The translations under genes and the position numbers were made by a program. Shown here piece after piece: positions 43,091 to 51,000 of a DNA stretch of 64,000 nucleotides. The notes under the pieces were generated by a model that did not search any database, was not told the DNA's origin, and saw only the letters and a list, made by a program, of their open reading frames with translations. Origin of the DNA: Chryseobacterium piscicola (GTDB lineage Bacteria; Bacteroidota; Bacteroidia; Flavobacteriales; Weeksellaceae); assembly GCF_900156685.1 (NCBI RefSeq), contig NZ_FTOJ01000002.1:124001-188000 (forward strand), in the 5' to 3' direction. How positions within the stretch are numbered: position 1 is the stretch's first letter; the number at the start of each line of letters is the position of its first letter.

Positions 43091-43720
43091 ATGAAAAAAC
43101 TTTCTCTATACCTGCTTTTCTTTATCAGTTTCATCAACGCTCAAAAGTTCACTTCCACTGAGCTAGAAATCATCAATCAAGGAGATATTACAACAAATTT
43201 ACCTATTTATCAAACAGTAGAAGATCATCAGCATCAAACTTTATTAAATCTTTCAACAGACATAGATCCACTCGATAAAAACACAGAGATTCTTGTTAAT
43301 AGAATGAAAGCATCACTTCAATCTACCGACGGTGGAGTAGGAATTGCTGCTCCACAAGTGGGAATCAACAGAAAAGTAATCTGGGTGCAACGGTTCGACA
43401 AAGAAGGTGAACCTTTGGAGTATTTCCTGAATCCGGTCATCACATGGAGATCAGAACTTCAGAATCTCGGTCCGGAAGGCGATCTTTCCATCCCCAACTT
43501 TTATGATCAGTTTTACAGAAGCAATGTCATCCAACTAGAATATGTAGATTTAAAAGGCCAGAAATTCACCGAAATGGTTGAAGGTTTCACAGCTGTAATT
43601 TTCCAACATGAAATCGATCATCTCTTCGGAATTTTAATTTCCGATAAAAAGCAAAAAGAGAAAGGTGAGGTTTTTATTAAAGTTGATGCTTTTAAGCAAA
43701 GCGATGTTGTGGGGAAATAA
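43091..43720 (+). CDS. Exported peptide-deformylase-like protein with Cys-to-Asp metal ligand
   Basis: This 209-residue protein has an N-terminal signal peptide (to about INAQ, residue 18), unusual for peptide deformylase, which removes formyl groups in the cytoplasm. The deformylase motifs are present as GGVGIAAPQ (81-89), EGDLS (129-133) and QHEIDH (172-177). The Cys that binds Fe2+ in the canonical EGCLS is Asp131; both His and the catalytic Glu174 are kept. It may be a periplasmic metallo-amidase derived from deformylase, or inactive. It follows chaN by 43 bp, tying it to the haem island. Confidence 0.85.
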   Translation: MKKLSLYLLFFISFINAQKFTSTELEIINQGDITTNLPIYQTVEDHQHQTLLNLSTDIDPLDKNTEILVNRMKASLQSTDGGVGIAAPQVGINRKVIWVQRFDKEGEPLEYFLNPVITWRSELQNLGPEGDLSIPNFYDQFYRSNVIQLEYVDLKGQKFTEMVEGFTAVIFQHEIDHLFGILISDKKQKEKGEVFIKVDAFKQSDVVGK

Positions 43721-43928
43721 GGTTGTCAGACTTTACTCATATTCCGTAAATGTTAATGTGAAAAAATCAGGAAAACCATCACCACTATAATATTCATTAA
43801 CAAAATTTTCATCTGTATTGCTTTCATTAATAACTAATGTAATGACTGCGAAATTAGTAGTTCCGTTTTTTACTTTTGCCAATGATAAGATTTTTTATCT
43901 GGCATTTTTTAAATGTTTAAAAGAAAAA
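43721..43928. other. Gap with a possible gene-end remnant
   Basis: On the minus strand an open frame from 43894 to a stop at 43733-43735 encodes 53 residues with coding-like composition (NFAVITLVINESNTDENF; FPDFFTLTFTEYE). It has no ATG start. It may be the tail of a lost secreted protein, but I cannot match it to a family and chance is not excluded. Confidence 0.3.
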
Positions 43929-44306
43929 TTACTCAGGCGATTCTGTCTTATTTCCATATAAACTCGTTCTGTAATTAATACCCCAATTGGCTACTTCATC
44001 AATAATCGGAGCTAAAGTTTTACCAAATTCCGTGATTTCATATTCTACAGTGATAGGTTTTGTGTCTAGAACTTCTCTTTTGATTAAATGATTCATTTCA
44101 AGATCCTGCAATTCTTTTGAAAGCATTTTTGAACCAATACCATCCACCTCACGCAAGAGATCCATAAATCTCATTTTGTTACTCTGCAAAAGAGTACCCA
44201 CAATATGGAACTTCCATTTTCCTGAAAGCAGTTCCACGGTATCCTTTATAGCATTCATGCGGTGTTTGCAGACGGTATTGTTATTTACTGTTGATGTTTT
44301 TTTCAT
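43929..44306 (-). CDS. HxlR-family transcriptional regulator
   Basis: This 125-residue protein has the HxlR/DUF24 winged helix: CKHRMNAIKDTVELLSGKWKFHIVGTLL (Cys13, the position of the redox-sensing Cys in many family members) and FMDLLREVDGIGSKMLSKELQDLE. Relatives sense electrophiles or oxidants through that Cys. The ATG at 44306 is preferred because a -7 box TATCTTTG (44322-44329, minus strand) lies inside the longer frame. It is divergent from a DsbA-like gene, a likely target. Confidence 0.88.
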   Translation of the reverse strand: MKKTSTVNNNTVCKHRMNAIKDTVELLSGKWKFHIVGTLLQSNKMRFMDLLREVDGIGSKMLSKELQDLEMNHLIKREVLDTKPITVEYEITEFGKTLAPIIDEVANWGINYRTSLYGNKTESPE

Positions 44307-44321
44307 AATACTTAATTGATG

Positions 44322-44417
44322 CAAAGATAAGAAATTTTGTATACGTAGTTTCTTAGAGGAAACCACTTTCCTAAATGAAATTGATAGTTCACGGGAACTT
44401 GTATTTTTTTATTTTTG
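44322..44417. promoter_or_regulatory. Divergent promoter region between hxlR-type and dsbA-like genes
   Basis: -7 boxes are TATCTTTG (44322-44329, minus) for the regulator and TATTTTTG (44410-44417, plus) for the DsbA-like gene. Between them lie GTATAC (44337-44342) and an inverted repeat GTTTC-N6-GAAAC (44348-44363). The latter is a plausible HxlR operator able to control both genes. Confidence 0.45.
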
Positions 44418-44438
44418 CTTCATTCAAGATAATTTCTA

Positions 44439-45440
44439 ATGAGATTTTATAGAAATTTGATCATCTGCAGCCTCAGTATTTTATCACTATCATGCAGCGG
44501 GCAGAATGACAAGAAAAAAAACAAGAAAATGAGTACACAGACAACCAACCCACTTCTATGTGATCCTGAAACAGGAGTTTGCGGAGTTCCAGGAAGTGAA
44601 GAAAACGGTTTAGTAACTGTAGATACAACCGAAAAATCTGTTAAAGTAATATATTTTACAGACCCTATTTGTTCATCTTGCTGGGGAATTGAACCTCAAT
44701 TGAGAAAAATGAAGCTTGAATATGGTAAAGATATTGATGTAGAATACCACATGGGTGGACTTTTACCAGACTGGAGCTACAACAGTGGAGGAATCAGTAA
44801 ACCGTCTGATGTTGCTCATCATTGGGATGAAGTAAGCGGTTATTATGATATGCCGATTGACGGAGATGTGTGGTTGCAAGATCCTTTAGACTCTTCTTAT
44901 CCACCCTCTATAGCATTCAAAGCTGCTCAGTTGCAAAGTGAAGAAAAAGCCATTCTTTTTATGAGAGAAATGAGAGAATTGGTCTTTCTGAAAAAGAAAA
45001 ACATTGCAAAATGGGAAAATATGGCATTGGCCGCTGAGAAAGTTGGTCTTGATGTGAAGCAATTAAAATCAGATTTCGAAGGTAAGGCAAAAATCTTATT
45101 TGATAATGATTTGAAAATGGCAAGAGAATTTGGTGTGAGAGGGTTTCCTACAATTTTCTTCGTTAATAATAAAGGCGAAAAACAAATGGTTTATGGTTCA
45201 AAGCCCTATCCGTTTTACGAAACAGCAATTCTTACAGTAAATCCCAAAGCTTCAAAATCAGAATTTGCAAAAGATTGGGAATCATTATTCAAAAAATATA
45301 GTTCACTCACCGCAAAAGAATTTACAGAACTTTCAGGAAATGGTAGAAATGAGAGTGAGAAAATACTGAACGAGCTAGCCTCTCAAGGAAAGCTTGAGAA
45401 AATCACCACAAAAAATGGCTCTTTGTGGACCTTAAAATAA
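44439..45440 (+). CDS. DsbA/FrnE-like thiol oxidoreductase lipoprotein
   Basis: This 333-residue protein starts with a lipoprotein-like signal ending SLSC (Cys19, no Leu at -3 so not a textbook lipobox), then a Lys-rich linker with an internal ATG at residue 31. The thioredoxin-fold domain has the active site CSSC (C78, C81) in YFTDPICSSCWGIEPQLRK and the cis-Pro loop VRGFPTIFF. The arrangement matches the FrnE/YjbH branch of DsbA proteins. Two more Cys (C41, C48) precede the fold, and a winged-helix-like tail of about 60 residues follows. If translation begins at residue 31 the protein would be cytoplasmic and closer to YjbH, a Spx/ClpXP adaptor. Confidence 0.85.
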   Translation: MRFYRNLIICSLSILSLSCSGQNDKKKNKKMSTQTTNPLLCDPETGVCGVPGSEENGLVTVDTTEKSVKVIYFTDPICSSCWGIEPQLRKMKLEYGKDIDVEYHMGGLLPDWSYNSGGISKPSDVAHHWDEVSGYYDMPIDGDVWLQDPLDSSYPPSIAFKAAQLQSEEKAILFMREMRELVFLKKKNIAKWENMALAAEKVGLDVKQLKSDFEGKAKILFDNDLKMAREFGVRGFPTIFFVNNKGEKQMVYGSKPYPFYETAILTVNPKASKSEFAKDWESLFKKYSSLTAKEFTELSGNGRNESEKILNELASQGKLEKITTKNGSLWTLK

Positions 45441-45483
45441 CCAAACATTCATTTATATACTTTACTAAAAAACATTCTTTTAG

Positions 45484-45515
45484 ACGTCGTAGATTTTTCT
45501 GCGACGTTTTTTTTG
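45484..45515 (+). terminator. Terminator of the dsbA-like gene
   Basis: The stem ACGTCGTAGA / TCTGCGACGT (one G-T pair) with a short T loop is followed by eight T. Confidence 0.85.
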
Positions 45516-45664
45516 TGACTCAATAATTATATTCGTTAATTAATTAAAAAAAATAAAAATAGTTTTAAATACAATCTGGAAACTTCAATAAAGATTCTTA
45601 TGTTTAATGACAAAAGGCTAAGATTTTCAGCCTTAAAACCTTTTCAATTCTCATCAAAAAATCT

Positions 45665-45672
45665 TACTTTTG
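45665..45672 (+). promoter_or_regulatory. -7 promoter box of purB
   Basis: TACTTTTG matches TAnnTTTG and ends 27 bp before the ATG at 45700. It overlaps the beginning of the longer in-frame reading, which supports the shorter start. Confidence 0.55.
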
Positions 45673-45699
45673 CATATCTATAAAAAAGTAAAAGAAAGA

Positions 45700-47127
45700 A
45701 TGAATTCCTACAAAAATCCATTGGAAGAGCGCTACTCCAGCCAAGAGATGTTGTTTAACTTTTCTCACAACAACAAATTCCAGAATTGGAGAAAGCTTTG
45801 GATTGCTTTGGCTGAGATTGAAAAAGACTTGGGTCTAGACATCACAGACGAGCAAATTGCAGAGTTGAAAGCCAATGTTGACAATATCGATTACGATAAA
45901 GCAGCAGAATATGAGAAGAAATTCCGCCATGATGTGATGGCTCACGTTCACACTTACGGCGATGTAGCGCCTTCAGCAAAAGGAATTATTCACTTGGGAG
46001 CAACTTCAGCTTTTGTAGGAGATAATACAGATTTAATTCAAATCCGTGACGGACTTTTAATTTTAAAGAAAAAGTTGGTTAACGTAATGAAAAATTTAGC
46101 TGATTTTTCTATTCAATATAAAGATCTTCCCACTTTAGGGTTTACTCACTTCCAACCTGCTCAGTTAACCACAGTTGGGAAAAGAGCAACACTTTGGTTA
46201 CAAAGTTTGGTTCTTGATATTGAAGAATTGGATTTCTTCCTGGAAACATTGAGATTCAGAGGTGTAAAAGGTACAACCGGAACTGCAGCAAGTTTTCTGG
46301 AGCTTTTCAACGGTGATTATTCTAAAGTGAAACATTTAGATAAAGAATTGTCTAAAAGATTCGGTTTCGAGAAAGTTTTTGGTGTTTCGGGTCAAACTTA
46401 CGACAGAAAAATCGATGCTAAAGTAGTGGCTTTATTAGGGAATATTGCTCAATCTGCACATAAATTCACCAACGATTTACGTTTACTTCAAAATTTGAAA
46501 GAAATTGAAGAACCATTCGAGAAAAACCAAATCGGTTCATCGGCAATGGCTTACAAACGTAACCCAATGAGAAGCGAAAGAATAGGAGCTTTAGCAAAAT
46601 ATGTAATGTCTTTAACGACAAGTTCTGCGATGGTGGCTTCTACGCAATGGTTTGAAAGAACTTTGGATGATTCTGCAAACAAAAGATTGACTATTCCACA
46701 AGCATTTTTAGCAGTGGATGCAATTTTATTGATTTGGAATAACATTATGAACGGAATCGTGGTGTATCCAAACAGAATCAACAAACATATTATGGAAGAA
46801 TTGCCGTTTATGGCGACAGAATACATCATTATGGAAGAAGTGAAAGCGGGTGGAGACCGTCAGGAAATCCACGAAATCATCAGAGTTCACTCAATGGAAG
46901 CTTCTAAACAGGTGAAAGAAGAAGGAAAAGAAAATGATTTGATCGAGAGAATCTTAAACGACCATTCTTTGAAGCTTGATAAATCAAAATTAAAAGAAGT
47001 ACTAGATCCTAAAAACTTCATCGGTTTTGCACCTATTCAAACGGAAGAATTCATTGCCAATGAAGTTCAGCCTATTTTGGATGCCAACAGCGAATTGCTT
47101 GGTTTGGAGTCTGACCTGAAAGTATAA
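45700..47127 (+). CDS. purB: Adenylosuccinate lyase
   Basis: This 475-residue enzyme of the fumarase/aspartase superfamily cleaves SAICAR and adenylosuccinate in purine synthesis. Seen are RHDVMAHVHTYGDVAP and GIIHLGATSAFVGDNTDL (substrate-binding His/Thr/Ser) and the signature GSSAMAYKRNPMRSERI. Length fits the family. The ATG at 45700 gives the usual start MNSYKNPLEERYSS; an ATG 30 bp upstream lies within the promoter. A hairpin terminator follows. purL lies 0.9 kb downstream, separated by a mobile-element-derived gene. Confidence 0.95.
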   Translation: MNSYKNPLEERYSSQEMLFNFSHNNKFQNWRKLWIALAEIEKDLGLDITDEQIAELKANVDNIDYDKAAEYEKKFRHDVMAHVHTYGDVAPSAKGIIHLGATSAFVGDNTDLIQIRDGLLILKKKLVNVMKNLADFSIQYKDLPTLGFTHFQPAQLTTVGKRATLWLQSLVLDIEELDFFLETLRFRGVKGTTGTAASFLELFNGDYSKVKHLDKELSKRFGFEKVFGVSGQTYDRKIDAKVVALLGNIAQSAHKFTNDLRLLQNLKEIEEPFEKNQIGSSAMAYKRNPMRSERIGALAKYVMSLTTSSAMVASTQWFERTLDDSANKRLTIPQAFLAVDAILLIWNNIMNGIVVYPNRINKHIMEELPFMATEYIIMEEVKAGGDRQEIHEIIRVHSMEASKQVKEEGKENDLIERILNDHSLKLDKSKLKEVLDPKNFIGFAPIQTEEFIANEVQPILDANSELLGLESDLKV

Positions 47128-47132
47128 ACTTT

Positions 47133-47158
47133 ATGCAGTCTCTTGGGCTGCATTTTTT
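47133..47158 (+). terminator. Terminator of purB
   Basis: ATGCAG / CTGCAT stem with a 9-base loop followed by six T, 5 bp after the stop. Confidence 0.75.
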
Positions 47159-47184
47159 GTTTGAAAATTAAGTTTTCGATTTAA

Positions 47185-47203
47185 TTTATTCCGTAGGAAT
47201 AAA
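47185..47203. repeat. REP-like palindrome 1
   Basis: TTTATTCC GTA GGAATAAA: a perfect 8-bp stem around a GTA loop, upstream of the transposase-like gene. Confidence 0.75.
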
Positions 47204-47235
47204 ATCTGTGTAGATAGTATGTTGCTACGAGTGCG

Positions 47236-47250
47236 CATTCCGTAGGAATG
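47236..47250. repeat. REP-like palindrome 2
   Basis: CATTCC GTA GGAATG: a perfect 6-bp stem with the same GTA loop and TCC/GGA core, 34 bp before the transposase-like gene. Confidence 0.75.
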
Positions 47251-47283
47251 ATATCTTTGTAAGAATGATAAAAATAAAATCTT

Positions 47284-47757
47284 ATGCCTAATACTTATAC
47301 ACAAATTTATATTCAGGTTGTTTTTGCAACAAAAGGACGAGATATTAAAATTAAATCAGAAGTAAGAGAAGAAGTTGAAAAATATATTTGTGGAATATTT
47401 AGCAATAAGAAACAAAAAGTATTAGCTATTTATGCAAATCCAGACCATATTCATATCTTCTTCAGTTATAAGAATTTGCAGATTACAATTCCGGAACTGA
47501 TTAAAACGGTTAAAATTGAATCCACAAATTTTATTAATGACAGAAAATTGTGTTTTGGAAAGTTTTTCTGGCAGGAAGGTTATGGCGCATTTTCTTATGC
47601 GAAAAGCCAGAAGGATAAAGTTGTAAATTATATTCTGAATCAGGAAAAACATCATTCGAAGAAGAGTTTCAGAGAAGAATATATGGAGATGCTGAACGCA
47701 TTTGAAATTGAATTTAAGAATGAATATTTGTTTGAATTCTATGATGATGAAAATTAA
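47284..47757 (+). CDS. REP-associated tyrosine transposase (RAYT), IS200/IS605-like Y1 family
   Basis: This 157-residue Y1-transposase domain protein begins TYTQIYIQVVFATKGR. It has the metal-binding HIH motif (H55, H57 in NPDHIHIFF) and a C-terminal helix DKVVNYILNQEKHH whose Tyr116 is the probable nucleophile. Family members nick single-stranded hairpin DNA. Domesticated RAYTs are single-copy and surrounded by the REP palindromes they act on, as seen here (two palindromes before, four after). The frame is intact. No tnpB or IS ends are present. Confidence 0.88.
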   Translation: MPNTYTQIYIQVVFATKGRDIKIKSEVREEVEKYICGIFSNKKQKVLAIYANPDHIHIFFSYKNLQITIPELIKTVKIESTNFINDRKLCFGKFFWQEGYGAFSYAKSQKDKVVNYILNQEKHHSKKSFREEYMEMLNAFEIEFKNEYLFEFYDDEN

Positions 47758-47808
47758 TTTTTTGATTGCAGGAGAATTATTTTTGTGAGTTTTAATGACA
47801 AGAAGATA

Positions 47809-47825
47809 GCAGTCCTACGGACTGC
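47809..47825. repeat. REP-like palindrome 3 (inverted orientation)
   Basis: GCAGTCC TAC GGACTGC: a 7-bp perfect stem whose loop is TAC, so it is a GTA-loop element on the minus strand. Confidence 0.75.
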
Positions 47826-47859
47826 ACCATTCCTTCTAATATGCTTACTACACAGATAT

Positions 47860-47875
47860 GATTCCTAACGGAATC
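47860..47875. repeat. REP-like palindrome 4
   Basis: GATTCC TAAC GGAATC: a 6-bp stem with a four-base loop, a diverged member of the set. Confidence 0.6.
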
Positions 47876-47896
47876 GCTTGTGACAATCGTAATACA

Positions 47897-47914
47897 AACA
47901 TCCGTAGGAGTGTT
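47897..47914. repeat. REP-like palindrome 5
   Basis: AACATCC GTA GGAGTGTT: the TCC-GTA-GGA core with one unpaired base in the arm. Confidence 0.6.
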
Positions 47915-47948
47915 CTATGCGTAGAAAAACAGAAATACAAATAAATCT

Positions 47949-47965
47949 GCATTCCGTAGGAATGC
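47949..47965. repeat. REP-like palindrome 6
   Basis: GCATTCC GTA GGAATGC: a perfect 7-bp stem with GTA loop, 73 bp before purL. Confidence 0.75.
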
Positions 47966-48038
47966 TATAAAATATATTTGCAAATTCAAAAAATTTGCTT
48001 TGAAATTAAAAATAAATCTAATAAATATCTGACATCTA

Positions 48039-51000
48039 ATGTCTCAAAACAAAAGAATTTTCGTAGAAAAAAGAGGAATTTTCGATGTAGAAAGTCCTAA
48101 AATTTTTGATGAAGTAAAAGCGGTGGTTCCATCTATCCAAAGCGTAAAAGTGTACAATGTGTACGATATTTTCAATTTGAATGACGGCGAGTTTGAAAAG
48201 GTAGTTAACAGCACTTTCGTTGACCCAGTTACCGATATTTTAATCGAAGAAAATCCTGCAAAAGGAATTTATTTTGCATTAGAATTTCTTCCTGGACAAT
48301 ACGACCAGCGTGCCGATTCTGCGCAGCAATGTATCGCTTTACTCACTGGAAATGAGAAACCTAAAGTAAGAAGTGGTAAGCTTATCGAATTCGAAGGAGT
48401 TTCTGAATCTGATTTAGGTAAAATTAAAGACCTTCTCATCAATAAAGTAGAATCTCAGGAGAAAGATTTATCAACTTTAAATATTCCTGCGGAAGAAACA
48501 CCGTCAAAAGTGATTATTCACGAAGGTTTTATCAATTTTGATGATGCTCAGCTTGAAGAATTCTTTAATAATCACGGTTTTGCATTAGGATTGGATGATT
48601 TGAAATTTATTCAGGAATATTTTAGAACTGAAAAAAGAAATCCTACCGAAACTGAATTAAAAGTTTTAGACACCTATTGGAGTGACCACTGCCGTCACAC
48701 AACGTTTGAAACAGAGTTGTCAAATATCGAATTTGAAGGACAATTTAAACATACATTGGAAACTATTTTCAATGATTATATCGAAAAAAGAAAATTCTTA
48801 GGACGCGAATTGAAACCCATTTCTTTGATGGATCTGGCGACTGTTTGCGCAAGATATTTCCATAAAACAGGCAACTTAGAAAATTTGGTGGTTTCTGACG
48901 AGATCAACGCTTGTACCATTCAAATTGAAGCTGAATACGATGGTAAAAAAGAACCTTGGTATTTATTATTCAAAAACGAAACACACAATCACCCAACAGA
49001 AATTGAACCTTTCGGTGGTGCTTCAACTTGTTTAGGTGGCGCAATTAGAGATCCTTTATCTGGGCGTTCTTTTGTTTTCCAAGCAATGAGATTAACGGGC
49101 GCTGCAGATGTGTTGGAGCCGGTTGACCAAACTTTACCAGGGAAATTACCTCAAAAAACAATCACAAAACAGGCTGCAAACGGATACTCTTCTTACGGTA
49201 ACCAAATCGGTTTGGCAACTACAATGGTTTCCGAAATTTACGATGAAGGCTACAAAGCAAAAAGAATGGAAGTTGGTTTTGTAACCGGCGCTGTTCCTGT
49301 AGATTGGGTAAGACGCGAAAAGCCTGAAGCTGGCGATTCTATCATCATTTTAGGTGGAGCAACTGGTCGTGACGGTGTTGGCGGAGCAAGCGGAAGTTCT
49401 AAAGAGCAGGACGAAACTTCTATACACACGATGAGTTCTGAGGTTCAGAAAGGAAATGCAGTTGAAGAACGTAAAATTCAGAGGTTATTCAGAAATCCTG
49501 AAGTGACGAGATTGATTAAAAAGTCTAATGATTTCGGAGCGGGTGGAGTTTCTGTAGCCATCGGTGAAATCGCTGATTCTTTGGAAGTTAATCTAGATGT
49601 TTTACCATTAAAATACGAAGGTTTGAACGGAACTGAGCTTGCTATTTCTGAATCTCAGGAAAGAATGGCGGTTGTGGTTGAACCAAAAGATAAAGAGCAG
49701 TTTATCAAATTCTGTGAAGCTGAGAACATTGTCGCTGTTGAAGTGGCAAAAGTGACAGATTCAGGAAGAATGCAGATGTTCTGGAAAGGTGATAAGATTG
49801 TTGATCTTTCAAGAGAATTTCTTGATACTAATGGCTGTTCTAAAAGTCAGGAAGTTAAGATTACACATCTCAATGAAGTAAAAGACGAAACTCAGACTTT
49901 TAATGAAGAGAATTTCCTGAAAATTTTAAGCGACAAAAACGTTGCTTCTCAAAAAGGTTTGTTGGAAATGTTTGATTCTTCTATCGGTGCCACTACGGTT
50001 GCGATGCCTTTGGGTGGAAAATACCAGCAGACTTTGATGGAAGGAAGCGCTCAAACTCTGCCTATTTTAGGTGCAAAAGATGTTGAAACGGTTTCTTTTG
50101 CCAGTTGGGGATTTGATGCCGAAATTTCAAAGCAAAACTCATTATTGGGCGCTTCTTATGCCGTTGTAGAAAGCGTTGCTAAAATCGTGGCGATGGGTGG
50201 CGATTATAAAAATATTAGACTTAGTTTTCAGGAGTATTTTGAGAAATTAGGTCAGAATCCTGAGAAATGGGGCAAGCCATTAGCTTCTCTTTTGGGAGCT
50301 TATGATGCACAGATTAATCTTGGTTTGGCTGCCATCGGAGGTAAAGATTCAATGAGTGGTACGTATCAGGATTTGAATGTTCCGCCAACGTTGATTTCTT
50401 TCGCTTGTGCTAATGGAGAAAAGAAAAATGTGATATCTCCAGAATTTAAACAAGCAGGAAATAAACTGTATTTCTTCAATCATATTCCACAGGAAAACGG
50501 ACTTCCAAATTACGAAAATCTGAAGGCTGTTTTTGAATTGATTTTCGAAAATATCAAAGCTGGAAAAATAGTTTCAGTGAAGACTGTGAAAGAAGGAGGC
50601 GTTGCAGTTGCTTTAGCAAAAATGAGTTTCGGTAACAGATTGGGAGCTGAAATAAATAGGGCTGATGAGAACGTTTTATTGGCTAAAAATATCGGAAGTT
50701 TTATCATCGAAGCAACAGAAAACTTAAGTATTAATCAACTTCAATTAATAGGTGAAGTTAAAAATTCTGATTATTTGAAAATCAGTAATTTAGATTTTAA
50801 AATCGAAAAATTACTTGAAGCCAATACAAAAACGTTTGAAAACCTTTTCTCAACGGTTGAAAAAGAAAAAATAGTGGTTGAATTGGATTCAAAATTGAAC
50901 TCAATTAACCCAAGAAATATCATTATTAAGAAACACGGTCTTGCTCAGCCTAGAGTTTTTGCACCAATCTTCCCGGGAACAAATTGCGAATACGATACGC

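Larger units (their letters stand above)
47758..48038. other. Intergenic field of REP-like palindromes
   Basis: Between the RAYT gene and purL lie four palindromes (separate entries). One has the loop reversed (TAC), meaning it is in inverted orientation. No promoter with a clear -7 box was seen before purL. Confidence 0.6.
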
